Assembly (NCBI GenBank): GCA_020746105.1
Contig: CM036618.1
Location: 14,119,001 to 14,183,000, forward strand
Direction of reading: 5' to 3'
Source of the DNA: Trogon surrucura
Taxonomy: Eukaryota; Chordata; Aves; Trogoniformes; Trogonidae
Length of the DNA stretch: 64,000 nt
Positions within the stretch are counted from its first letter, which is position 1. Each line of letters starts with the position of its first letter. The notes beneath the pieces were generated by a model that was not told the origin of the DNA, ran no database searches, and worked only from the letters and a program-made list of their open reading frames with translations. Position numbers and translations under genes: made by a program. Below are positions 1-12,300 of this stretch, one piece after another.

Positions 1-2009
1 TTTCAAACACTCACTTGTTCAGACCTGACACCTTGCTCTCTAATTTCACCAGGGCATCACAGGACCTGCCCATACTATTCCAAATGCTCACACATGTACT
101 GCAGCAATGGTACAACAAAGGATCATTAAAAAAACCTCAGTAAATAAAGAGCTAGGAAACATCCCATCTGTATTTTGTACTGGATTAAAACTTAATGTTA
201 CAGTGGTGTAGCTCTGAATTAATCACATCAACTTCAGTGCAGTTATTATGGCCTGGAGCCAGGAGGAGAGCACAAAAGCAGTGTTTGTGAGTCTTTCTTC
301 AGCTTATGGCAGCTGTTTAGCTCATCTTTGATCATACTTATTTTTTTTGCAGTTAAGCTTTTTGGTCACACTATCTTTGCAGAGATAGCTGTTCCAAACA
401 ATACCCGTGTTCACATGCCAGCAAAGGTATTTGTGCATGTGGATTAACTGGTTTTTGCTTGTCATGCACTTAGTCGCTTTTGTGGGGGTTTTGTTTTGTT
501 TACAAAAAGATATTCAGCTACTCAAGGAACATAAGCAACAACATATGACATAGCAGAGCAGCTGTACACGAGAGCTAACATTGGTGCAAAGTGTTTGGTT
601 GTGGTGGGCAGGAAGAGCTATGCCATCTTAGGTCAAGACAAGAGGCTGGTGGCTAATTTAATACAACAATGCAGAGCAGATGCTCTTCGGAAAGAGTGTC
701 AGGGCTGGGAGTGCCTGTGGCAATGCATCCCTACAATACACTTCCAGTTTTCGGTACTTGGTGGTTCAAAGACTTCCTGAGCTGATGTGAGTACCTTTTC
801 ATTTAACAGCCCTGAAAGGATGTTCTGCCATGTGTATATATCACTTTTTTAATCCTTGTAAACTGTCAGTATTGCAAGCATCCAAATGCACAAAGTTCTC
901 CAGCGTAATCATAGACTATGTGAAGAATCCCCTCCCTGTTTTCAGTTGCCAGTTGTTAGTTTTATTTGATACTGCCTGATTTTTATGATCCAAGAAATAT
1001 GGAACGATTGTTTCTTATTAACCTTCTTGAGCTCCTACGTGATTTTGTAGACCTGCACCACTTGCCCTCTCATTCATCTGCTCACAAGGCTGAGTGCCAG
1101 CCGAGTCATTTCTCATTTCAAAAGGTTCCATACCATTGATCATTTTCTGCTCTACTAAAATGTAAGCAAAAGGAACCAAGAGAAATAAAGGTTTATCAGG
1201 ATGAAGGATGAGTAGAGAGGCATATATTTTCAAAAAGAAGCACATATTTTGGGGCCATACACTGAGAATAAATAGAAGCCTAACTATGTTTTATTCCTAG
1301 ATGAAGGCACTGGCAGCAGCTAAAACAGCTCCAAAAGCTCCATCATTTTCCTCAAATATCTCCCTCCTTTTTTTAGATAAAATCTGGACATGCAGATTTT
1401 TCATAGGTGATAATAAAACACTTCCTGAAAAATTTAAGAAATTGTTACTCAGCAAGTATGAATTTTAATCCTCTCCAAATCACATTTAAACACTACACAC
1501 AAGAGTTTCAGATGTGCTACCTAAGGCTACCTTGTCTCTTTTTTGATGTTTTTCTTTAGAAGTTCTAGAAGGTAAGAAAAATAAAATGCTATGCAAATAT
1601 TTGAAAATGATAGCAAGATAACTGTTGAAATGATAAGCTGTCAGGCTGACACTTAACTCAAGCAAAACAAACATTGATTCCCAGCTGATACTGGATTTAG
1701 CAAAGAGCTGAAAAAATGAAATAAGATTGATGCCAGCTAGGAAACTGTACAGAAAATAAATTCTGTAAAACTAGCAATATAATTTTGTGGGATTATGGGT
1801 CAATTCATTAATAAAATTTTATTAACTCTGTCTCGCCTATGATTCTATGAGTCTATGACTTGTATTGATGTTTCCAGGAGGTCTAATACAGTCTTCCCAT
1901 GTAGAAAGCATTTTGAATAGGTGCTCAAAATTCACGTTATCTCAGCATTTGACCTTCATGCAACTGCTGCAGTAATATTTTGTTTAGTTCTTATGTCACT
2001 GTTTAAAAA
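1..2009. other. Unique AT-rich sequence, no gene seen
   Basis: I see no exon, RNA gene or clear repeat here. Open frames are short, at most about 75 codons, and resemble no known protein. A 20-base stretch near 1839-1858 looks like the octamer tail of CR1 (two near copies of ATTCTATG), but the sequence upstream of it does not resemble CR1, so I do not call an element. Confidence 0.6.
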
Positions 2010-2403
2010 ATTTTTGAAGGACTGAAGAGATTCAGAGAAGAATCACTAAAAAAGGCTTCCTTGTACCATAAGATTCCAGAAACAAAATCTGAGAGGGAAG
2101 GAAGGCTAAGGGACAGCAAAGTTTATAAGCATGCAAAAATAAAACTTTGACTGTAATCTATGTGGCCCAAGACATAACAAAATACAGTGGTTGAAAGCTG
2201 CAGCTGAAAAATCTAAGGCTAGAAATGAAGAACAAATTTTCAAGAGTGAGAGTAATTAGCCAGTGGAACAACTAACAAATGCTTTCAATCAAGAACAAAT
2301 GTTTTTCAAAACATTTCATACTCAAGTTCAAACTGGAAATATATAGGTCAGGCTAGATGATTACAATGATCCCTTGTGACTTCATAATCTATGGCTCTAT
2401 GGA
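2010..2403 (+). mobile_element. Ancient CR1/L3-like LINE 3' remnant
   Basis: The last 65 bases carry a degraded form of the amniote L3/CR1 3' terminus: a GGTCAGRCTAGATGAT-type block, then a CAATGRTCCCTT-type block, then a tail of CTATGG/CTATGGATC units. Upstream, a segment reading roughly AGTGAGRGTAATTAGCCAGTGGAACAAC matches the C-terminal region of ORF2 of such elements (the 'NHWNNL' area). The copy is heavily mutated and has no open frame, so it is likely much older than the CR1 copies elsewhere in the window. The 3' end is well defined; the 5' limit is a guess. The family is recalled from memory and not searched. Confidence 0.75.
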
Positions 2404-5400
2404 TCTAAGCACACACTGAAGACTAAATATGAAAACAAACAGACAACAAATAAACAATTTATGAATACTTTTGAATAGCAAGCTCTTCACAGAAACTAGA
2501 ATTGCTTCAGAAATAATTCAGAAACGGGAAAAAAAAAGAATCATTCTTTAATAATTCATTATTTAATAAATCATTTTGCTCTACTCTGAATTCTTTTTTT
2601 GTCACGGGAAGCTGAATAATGCCCACTGAATACAAATCAGACTTGGGTAAAATAAGAAAAACAGAAAATGCTCCAGTGACTTTCTGTTGTTATTTTTGCA
2701 TGATTTCTGGCATTTTCAATGAGAGTGCTATGTGATTTTTTCCTAATCACTGTCAAAGCAAAACTGTCTAGATGCAGACAACACATATGAATGTAAAGAC
2801 GTTTTCTGTCTCTTTTGAAGTTTCATTTTGTACCCCCTTGAAAAGTTTTTTATTTGAAACTATCTATTGATTGCTCCCTAGAAAGATAGTGTAGATGAAC
2901 TAGGGTTTTTCTAACATGGTAAGATTATTTTCTCTATTTTTCTATTCAGACAATTTTTCATCAACGCGATGTCTTGGTTTAAATAAGACCCATCTCCTTT
3001 ATGGATACAAAGGAACAAATGATGCTTTTTCAGACTTTAGATAAACGGCAATCCTTACATAATGGTGGGCATTTCCTCTTTGGAGATCACCACTGAATCA
3101 GGACATTCAAACAAACTCACCGCTAAGCTGTTCCCTGGGGCTAGGCTCAGTTTGTCCAAAGCTATGCTTATTACATGTGCTTTGGTCAGCAGATATGCAA
3201 TCTTAGACAATAGCTTCTTTCTGCAAACAATAGCCAGTATTAAGAATGTCATCAGATATAATGGCTATGAGTGGGACAATTCTGCTTTCTTATGAAAGCT
3301 TTCATAATGAAGCGGACAAAGTGTGCATGTGTGTTTCTGTGTCTGTGTGTTTCTGTGTCTGTGTGTCTGTATGTCGGTATGTCTGTATGTCTGTATGTGT
3401 TTTAAGAAAGATCCACCAGCACACTGCAGAAGCAGCCTGCTAGTCTCAGAAGAGCTGGCTCATGAAAGGTGCCATTTATAGTGCTTTCACAGTACCATAG
3501 AATGGAAACATTAGGTAATAGCAAAATCCCAGAGCTAGACTTACTAAATTCTGAAAACTTACTCACATTACCATGCTTTATAGGGCTTTAGGGACTTCGT
3601 AACAACAATCTGTGCAACTGCAGACTTTGTTTAATGAAAAAATAAATAGAAATAGTTACCCAAAAATTAGCCTAAAGACTGGTATTCCCTTGTTAGTGCC
3701 CTTTAATAATTTTCACTGTGCCTCCATTTGCACTCTGTCTAGAAAATAAAAGGCTTATTCATGCACAAAAACACAGATCTGCCTTCTCAGTGAGAAATGT
3801 TGCAACATTTCTGTAGTAGAATCAACTGTAGCAGCTCAAGGTCTTTTTCTGAGAGAGGAAAAACGGTTAGCTGGATATTGCATTACTTTCAGGAGATTTC
3901 TTCACTGTTGTGTAATTTATCTGACAGTTGCTACAGGGCTTACATGCCACTTCAGTTACTCTACTGATTTTTAAGGGATGGATATGCATGTGGAAATTAG
4001 GGGAGCATTCATTTTTCCCCCTAATTTCATCAAATTACATGCACTGTGATTTTAGATAAATCACACTATTACACTGTTTCCACATTTACAGAGACTTGTG
4101 GGTTCCCTTTGGTTTTCCTTATGCAGCCACTGCCTACATCGATACCCCAACCCACTGGATGAGTCTGATGTGTCCTCTAAACTGTGTCCTCCCAACAGCT
4201 TTCTTCAATGCTCTGTCGTGAATTTGCTTGGTTTTTTCTTATCGGGAGGTATCAGAGCCAAGTTCCAGAATGTCTCACTTTCAGTACAAGGCTTCCTGTG
4301 TATTTTAAATGAAACAGATGTAACAAAGAAAGCAATGTGAATTTATGCAGCTCCAGTGTGGGAGAAACAAAGAAGTTGGTTGAAAAGACAGACAGAGATA
4401 TATCAGCCTTGCAATCTCAAGCAACCCTCAGGCAGGTACAGCACATATGTCTTCTGGCTTTACTGCAGACAGAATTCAAAAGATCAGCCTTTTTTCTGAC
4501 CCCAGATATGAGCATCTGACAAAGACCGGCATCCTTCACTATTTTGGCAGTTTGCAAAGACACAGACTGGCCTGGATTACAAACCGGAAGCACTGATCAC
4601 AGCCGAAGGTGTATTTTTTGCCATTAGGATAGTAGAAAACTGAGACACACATGCAGTTGGGGGAGGAGGAGGCAAAGTAAGACTGCTTTTTCTCTGCTCT
4701 TGAAACCTATGATGCAAATATTTATGCATGAAGCTGAAAGGAATTCTTGGGTCATCCTTCTACCCTGCCTAAAAACATGCTCACATCTAAAAGGAGAGCT
4801 CACAACAGTGCCTAAGTTTGAAAACGTGCTGATGTCAGAATTTTGTTCTATTTACATGCCTTTGGCAAAGAGCAGCCAACTACCTGCTTATCGTAAATCT
4901 CTCCTTTCCCTCCCTTCATCCTCTCCACTGAAACCTCTACGATTTTCAGCACAGAATGCCAATGCACAAGTAGGTTATTCTGAGTATGAAAGCAGTGCTT
5001 GTGAGAGATGTTGAATGCACAGTCCCAGAGACCCACATCCTCTGCAGTATAGCAAAGGAAAAAAAGATACATCATGGATAGCAGCACTGTCAGCTTCCTT
5101 GCTCTGACTTACCAACTCCACTGAGCTTGAAGAAACACCCACTGGGGTGAAAGGATCATTCATCTTTTATAGTCAAGTTGTTGTCCTAACTGCTGAAATT
5201 GCCATATAGGTTACTAATTAGAGTTAGTTTTGGTTATGGCTTTTGCAATGCTGACAGATGTGGACTGTTCATCCAAAGTTTACCCTGAAGGATGTGCCAC
5301 TTACAAAAGCTATCAGAAGTAACAATCCGCTAAATTGTGGTAGATTTATACCTGCCTAAAGATGAAATCAGAGAAAACAGAACTGAAAAATAATCCTTCA

Positions 5401-5679
5401 GAAATTGCTTGATCCGTCTCCCTACACCAGAAGCTCATGTCTGCTTCCTTTCTTGGAAGCTGTTTGTCTAACTTAGGACTCCTCTAACAGGAACTCCAGA
5501 GCCTCAACATTCAACTCATCCCAGTGCTTTATAAGTACACCAGAGAGAAGGGGTTTTTTAATTGTATTTCTTATTTACCATATTCTTTCCTCTGTGCAGG
5601 GTCCTGCCATACATCAGGTAAACCTGTCACTCCAGTCTTTTCTCTGTTTATAATTCTAGCTTCCTGCAAGTGTGACATT
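2404..5679. other. Unique AT-rich sequence, no gene seen
   Basis: This is mostly non-repetitive AT-rich DNA with one TG-rich simple repeat, listed separately. The longest open frame, about 104 codons near 4700-5014, has no recognisable domain and no codon pattern that sets it apart. I see nothing functional to annotate. Confidence 0.6.
3321..3400. repeat. Degenerate (TG)n/(TCTG) microsatellite
   Basis: This is an 80-base purine/pyrimidine alternating tract built from TGTG, TCTGTG and TGTATGTC units. It is imperfect and interrupted, as expected of an old microsatellite. The flanks show no related repeat. Confidence 0.9.
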
Positions 5680-5880
5680 TTCTGGATCATTCTCTTATCA
5701 TTTTATCATTCTCTTTGGACTCTATCCAGCTGGGTTATATCTTCCTTGTAATGCACTGCCCAAACCAGATTGGACATTGTTACAGCTGAGATTTTGCAAA
5801 CCTAAAGAATGTTTACAGGTGATGTACCTGCCTATACTTCCCAGACTATGTTTATGGGAATGCAGAAGGAAGATGCAGCT
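5680..5880 (-). mobile_element. Ancient CR1/L3-like LINE internal fragment
   Basis: On the plus strand this reads like the reverse complement of the ORF2 part just after the RT domain. It has a CTTTGGACTCTATCCAGCT block, then an ATCTTCCTTGTAATGCACTGCCCAAACC block, then a CTTCCCAGACTATGTTTATG block. These correspond in order to the 'CTCTGGACTCTCTCCAG... TGTGGTGCCCAGAAC... CAGCCCAGGATG' series of CR1/L3 elements read backwards. The copy is strongly diverged and has lost its 3' tail. A plus-strand open frame of 178 codons overlapping it (5672-6208) is most likely an accident. Boundaries are approximate. Confidence 0.6.
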
Positions 5881-8611
5881 CACCCATGTGGGTCATGTGA
5901 GTCAAATAACTCATTGCTGTCATTCCATTTCTTCTTCTCCTTTGTCTGAATTCTCCTCCCCCATAGAGATACTCTGGCCACATTCCAAAATCTCTGCAGA
6001 AACATTGAGAAGCTTGAGTTGTCCTTCAGTGATGATATTAAGGACAGCAATAAATAAAAGAAAAGAAGAAACTTTCATAAGACTGGTACTTCTCACTAGT
6101 ACTGCTGAGTGGGAGGTGGATCAGTCTTCTCTTCAGAATATATTTACCAGCATAGGAATAATCTGGCTGTTTTCTTTTCGATGTCTAATTCTTACCTTGT
6201 TTCTATGATAGGAAAACTACGTGTCATCCAGAAAAGGACTGTGTTATTTAAAACCATACATAACAGTAGAAATATCCATAGGTTTGGGATCTGATTGCTT
6301 TTTTTAAACCTGCTCTCTGAATACAGACAACACTCAAACTGCATTAAAGCTGTTATTTTCATTACAGCAAATATCTCTGAGCTCGTGTATTAATCTGGAA
6401 CTTTTGTGTATCACAATGCCCCAAACACACAGCTGTCAAACAGATTATTTCTGTGATTGATATAAGATGTATGGATATGACGTAGAGAAAAGGCTGCATT
6501 GTGGGACGAATGTCCCTGAGCTTTTGGTACTATAATTCCCAGAGAACTGGTATACGTTTGAATTGCTTTATCTCGGCATAATGCAGAATTTCAGTAGAAG
6601 GCATGTTAGCTCCCTTATTGGATATAAAACCACAAAAAAATCCCTCAACATAATGTTTACAAATCACATAATGTAGATTTTGGTTTAGATTATGTGTGTA
6701 AATATAGACATGAACACAAATATATATGGAGAGAAGCATACAATTTTTTCTTAACCATAGTATAGCAATTAATCATATCTCATGCATTCTAATAGGATTA
6801 AACAGTTTTTATAAAAATTAAAATACATGGATATGTAGGTCCTTTGGAAATTTCCCTGGTTAAATATTTGTGCTTAGTAAGAAAATGTTGAAGAAATTTT
6901 AAAGTAGACATTACAATTGATGGGATTTCTGTATTTAAAAAAAAAAATCTACCACATATATAAAAAATTTCCAGTGTAAAAGTAGGTTATAATAGCCTAG
7001 ATTCTCCTTTAGAATGAGCAGTACACTTGTAACACTGTCAAATCATATTAGGTTTATATCATATTTACGTCAGATTCTTGATGAGATAAAGACCCGTATT
7101 TTGCCATAAGTGACGAGCACCATCCATAATTTGTTCCACTGAAATGAGTAGTGATTTTGCTGGAATATGTTTTAGGTTAATATAATCTGGATGTAAATGG
7201 TAAATAGAAAGAGTTTACTCTTCTATTGCTTGCTTCATGATGTTATCCTTAAACTTAGATGACATTAAGTACACATAATTAAATGTATACGATTTTAAAT
7301 TATGAAGATACTTTCAACTTTTCACAACATTTGTCTATAATTTCACATTTTCTATACCATTATAACTTAAAATAGTACAAAGATACATGGCATTTATGGC
7401 TCAGAGTGACCTTCAGCCTTTGACCTTAAAAGATCTTTATGTGGAGGCCCGTGGTGGATTGATTTTTGACAGTACAGTGACAGAGTCACACAAAAAAGGT
7501 ATTCATATTGACCAAGTCAGTGAATATTTCAGGTCAAAATGTCAGCAGTTGTCTTCTTCAGTTGACACCCTGTTCTGAGAAAGTTGGATTTAAGGTTTTC
7601 TTGACTCTTATATTTTGGTTTCTTGCCATATATGGCTGTGGCATTAGCTCCCTGGAATGCCTTTCATTTTCTTCCTTGAAAAATGTTAAATAAGTTCTCA
7701 CTTTACCTAGTGGCTGAATAAGAATACAAAAACAACGGACAGCTGTGGGACATCTGCGTGTCACACAAACACTGTTGGCACAGTTCCTGCATTCAAGAGA
7801 TCTGCAAGAGCCTAGTAAATAAGCTTTCTTCACTAAAGACCACTTTTGTCCATGGTCATTGGAGCTGTGCTTTACTCATACATCCTCTGAATTCCTCTTT
7901 TCTTCAGTAATCACACATGCCTAGCATGATGGCTGATTCTATTCTACAGTCCTGGGCCATGTAATTATGTGAGTAATTGGCAGACAAGATGTTGTGAATA
8001 CCTGAATCCCAGGTTAATTGAAACTAACACCTGCCTGTACTGTGCTGTTGTAATGGATGCAATAATACAACAAGATCAGGTCCTATTGAGTTGCATAATC
8101 TTTTCAAGACAGGGTTTTTGATCTCCCTCCTTTGATTTGAGGGTGGTGGTAAACTAAAGTATTATGCTTTTGTTGAAACTTATAAAAGATGAATCTGAGT
8201 CTGAAAATGAAGATCCTTCCAGTTAATCTCTATTGAGAAAAATCAGTGAGCACACATCTTTTGCATCTTTCAGTTAGAAAAGAAACAACAGATACAGCTG
8301 TCAACACAACTGTAGTCAGCAACAACACTACAGTTTGCCCTAGAGTAACCCAAGTCATCACCCAGGTGATACAAACTGCAAATTTTGGGTTCATCAAGCT
8401 CAGTGTGGCCAAAATTCCCACTAGCATCATCAAAGATCCCAAACTGGGCAAGGATTAAGGCATTACAGAGGAGGGGTTGTTCTAGTTCTCTTGGGTTGAG
8501 GTTGACTTTCTGCTGCCTTGTCCTTTGAACTGCTAAAGATCCCCAGCAATGTTTTTGGTGTTTCCAGTGTTATTTTCTCATTGGCAAAATGGAATAACAC
8601 CAGGCACTAGT
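5881..8611. other. Unique AT-rich sequence, no gene seen
   Basis: This stretch is very AT-rich, especially 6780-7390. I see no CR1, SINE or RNA gene. A 70-codon open frame near 8246-8458 follows a pyrimidine tract ending in CAG that looks like a splice acceptor, but the predicted peptide matches no family I know. I do not call it a gene. Confidence 0.55.
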
Positions 8612-9329
8612 GCAGATTAGGGGATGTCCTGCTGGAAAGCAGTGGAGAAAGACCATGGAGTCCTAGTGCACAGTAAGTTGTCCATGGGACAGCAACGTGC
8701 CCTTGTGGCCAAGAGGGTCAATGGGATCCTGGGGTGCCTTAAGAAAAGTGTGTCCAGCAGGTCTAGGGATGTTCTTATCCCCCTCTACTCTGCCCTGGTG
8801 AGACCACACCTGGAATACTGTGTCCAGTTTTGGGCTCCCCAATTCAAGCGAGACAGGGACCTACTGGAGGGAGTCCAATGGAGAGCTACGAGGGTGATCA
8901 AGGGACTTGAACATCTCTCCTATGCAGAGAGACTGAGAGAACTGGGACTGTTTAGCCTTGAAAGGAGATGACTGAGAGGGGATCTTAGTAACGTGTATAA
9001 ATATCTGAGGGGTGGGTGTCAAGAGGAAGGGGATAATCTCTTTTCAGTGGTGCCCAGTAATAGAACAAGAAATAATGGTTTTAAGTTAGACCGTGGGAAG
9101 TTCCACCTCAATACAAGGAGAAACTTCTTTCCTGTGAGGGTAACGGAGGACTGGAACAGGCTGCCCAGAGAGGTTGTGGAGTCTCCTTCTCTGGAGACTT
9201 TCAAAACATGCCTGAATGCATTCCTGTGTGGCTGCCCTAGGGGATCCTGCTGTGGCAGGGGGGTTGAACTAGATGATCTCTAGAGGTCCCTTCCAATCCC
9301 TAACATTCTGTGATTCTGTGCTTCTATGG
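8612..9329 (+). mobile_element. CR1 LINE, 5'-truncated copy
   Basis: This is the 3' end of a CR1 non-LTR retrotransposon. It encodes the C-terminal part of ORF2, including [33 protein letters not shown] and [18 protein letters not shown]. The short 3' UTR contains the GATGATCTCTAGAGGTCCC block, and the element ends in three degenerate octamers (ATTCTGTG, ATTCTGTG, CTTCTATG). One in-frame stop (TGA at 8969-8971) replaces what is CGA-type arginine in related copies, a typical CpG decay; the frame is otherwise continuous from 8624 to 9283. It belongs to a different, more diverged subfamily than the copies at 27344 and 50635. The 5' limit is uncertain by about 20 bases. Confidence 0.95.
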
Positions 9330-12300
9330 TGAGAAAGGTACATGCCTACAGCACAGACAGGCAAGCAGACAGACAAATAGACCTTCTGTCAGAAGGGCAG
9401 AGGAGGCACTTAGATAGACTTCCAAGTCTTAGAAACACCTAAAGACCAAGAATGTTTCACTTGACAAAATGTCTCAAGAAAACATATCTTTTCTTGTTCT
9501 TTTACTGAAAGTAAATATTACTGCAGTAATCTTACTTCTTTTAAATCAAACATATAGAGTATTTTAAGCATTGCTTTTATCTGACATAACTAGACCCTTG
9601 GAAGTATTTCAGTTCAAATAGACCTTTATTGCAAGAGAATACTGGATCAGAGCAGAAAATTGAAGTTGTTTGGCAATAGAAAAACGTAATATTGTACAAT
9701 TGCTCGTAAAAACAGAAGACAAGACTTGATCATCCAGAAGGTCCGAAGTTAAACAAGACAAAAGATTTCTATGTTAGAATAAATGTTGAGTTCACTTGTA
9801 ATGATGCAAACTGTATAAAGCTACTAGATGCCTTGTAAGAGAAAGTGAGTAAAAAGAATATTGAGAAGACAAAATGTAACCAGAAGATTTGGCATTTTCA
9901 AAAGCCTACAGTTTTCAGATTACTAGAACAAGTAATCTTATTACAGACTTCTCTGGGAACTGGTTGACCACCCTAGTTGCCTCTGAAGATCACAATCAAT
10001 TTATTTGTCTCAGGACTAATGGAGAAAAAAAAGATTTCAGGAATGAAATGTTTTTACTGTAATGACCTGAAGCAAATGGAAGAACAAAACGTCTGCTATA
10101 GAAGTCATGAGAGGCGTAATCAAAACAATTAAGGGCAAGCAAGAGAAGTGATGAGGGGAGAATTGGGAAAGAGCAGTTCCCAGATTTCAGCAGTTGCATA
10201 GGCCTCAGTTTAAATGTAATATGGCTGCAAAAGAAAGGCAGCTTGGCTGATACCTTTTCAGAGACATTTTGACATGAAAAACCTGATAGGTTTTTAAATA
10301 AGCACAAGTAGCTAAATGTAGGATATTGTATCTCTCTCTGGGAATCATATAACTATAGAAAGACAGTAATAATAGTAACAATATTTCATGATAGAAGATC
10401 AGTGCAGTTTTAACAGCTGTATAGCAAGCCTCAACATGTTTATCAGCTCAGTGCTTTAAAATCTTTTTCAGTAAAAGGCTGCATCCTCTATACATCCCAC
10501 TGTAACATTTTCTTTTTTTTGCCTAACAGGACCTGATTTATTTTTTTTTCAAGCTGAGCACTGTCTGAATAGCTTCCGTAACATCTTTGTTTAAGTCTCG
10601 TCTATAGATCCCACCTTACTCCCACTGATGTCAGAAGGAAACTCTCTCAGCACACATCCTGTGGGATGACAATACCTAATTCTGTCTTTGTTTCCAGCAT
10701 CTCTCAGTGTTACATTCATCCCATCAAAAGCTGTCAACAATTCTTATATTTGCTGATATATTCTTATTTGTGAGCACAAGGTCTGGTAAAAGACATTCTC
10801 AGTACCTTTTCAAAGGCGTTCTTCTGCTAGGATATCACCAGATCAGAATGTCTATGCCAGTGTCAATTCATGGATATGAAAAATGGCAAATAAATGGAAA
10901 AGTAGATGAAAGCTGTGCATGAACATAGGGTTAATCAGTCTCACAGCAAAAATGTCAGGTATCCCATCCAGACCAGATTTCACTGAAAAATATCTGTGGT
11001 GCATAAATGCTGTTCTTTCAAGTGTGCCATACTCTCACATCATCACCTTTGCAGTAGTAAAGAGAAAAGTATGATCATCCCTTTCATCACACATCTTCTG
11101 ACAGAAAAGCCAGGGAGCAGTGGAAGTTAAGTATTTCAGTACATATATTTGGCTAAGATACTAATAAAACCCTAAGGAAATTCCCTGAAAGGCCGCAAAT
11201 GTTAAGGTGACAGGAGGAGGGACTGAGTCAGGGATGGGAGGAGAAAGATACTGCACTGTTGGGGAGAGAGCCATAGCTATGCTTTAGTCAAATCTGACCT
11301 ACTTTAATGAAATCAGGTCATCTGTGAGCTCTTCATTACCCCCAGACTAAACAGTACAAAACACAGCAGCCAATGTCTCTGTCTTTTCAGAGTACCACTA
11401 ATTCTCATTACAACATTGTTATGTATTCCTTAATATATATTGACTTAGTCATCTCACTACACCAAAGCTGGTAAACAGCACTGGGGGAGGAAGTAAAGTA
11501 AACATGATTACTGACTTTTTTTTTTTCTTTAAATAAATAAAAAATTGCAGGGTAAACACAGCCAGGCTTGCAGAATGTATCTTCAAGGGAATACAGGAAC
11601 AAAAGGAGGCACAACTGTCTCACAACATTAGCCATGACGGATGGAGCTCACCTATCACACCAGCAAACTCTTAACTATTACCAGCCGCGTTAGCAGACAA
11701 AGCGGAGGCTGGTGCTGTAGGTTTGCACTCCAGTTCTGCTCAGTGTTCAGTCTTCTATAAACTAGGAAGGTGACAGCCCATAACAAAAGACATATACTGA
11801 TGAAGCTTCAAAATGATGCCTGTATCTGCATTTCAGTTCATACAGAGACAGACCGTACATATGTATGTGCAGGTGTAGATGTGTTCCTACACCTGTGTTT
11901 TGTTATGTACAAGTTTACAGCCACTTGTTCATACACTAGTATGTCTATGCTTATAATAATGTACATTGAGATATATGCATTGTTTTTAGACCCAGGAATA
12001 TAGGCACGAGTACCTCTATCCATGTATGTATATTTATCCAATGATGCATACACATATATGTTTATATAGGTGTATAAAAGCATCAATTATGCATGTATAC
12101 ATGCACCCATCTATAGCGAACAGGGTACATGCATGTAAGGCTACTGTGTACCAAAGGTAAACATTCCTCTTTTATTAAAGGAATTAATGTTTTATTCAAG
12201 GAATTAATATGTTTTATTCCTATTGTTTGCCATAGAATTGTAATCTTTATGATTGCTGTTCAGCATTAGTTACAAGAGTATTTATACTCATTTTGTTTTG

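Noticed and set aside
1839-1858. CR1-like octamers ATTCTATG AGTCTATG
   Set aside because: Only two units, and the upstream sequence has none of the CR1 3' UTR blocks; too short to call.
8246-8458. 70-codon frame after a splice-acceptor-like pyrimidine tract
   Set aside because: The peptide matches no known family, no donor or neighbouring exon is evident, and a minus-strand frame of similar length overlaps it.
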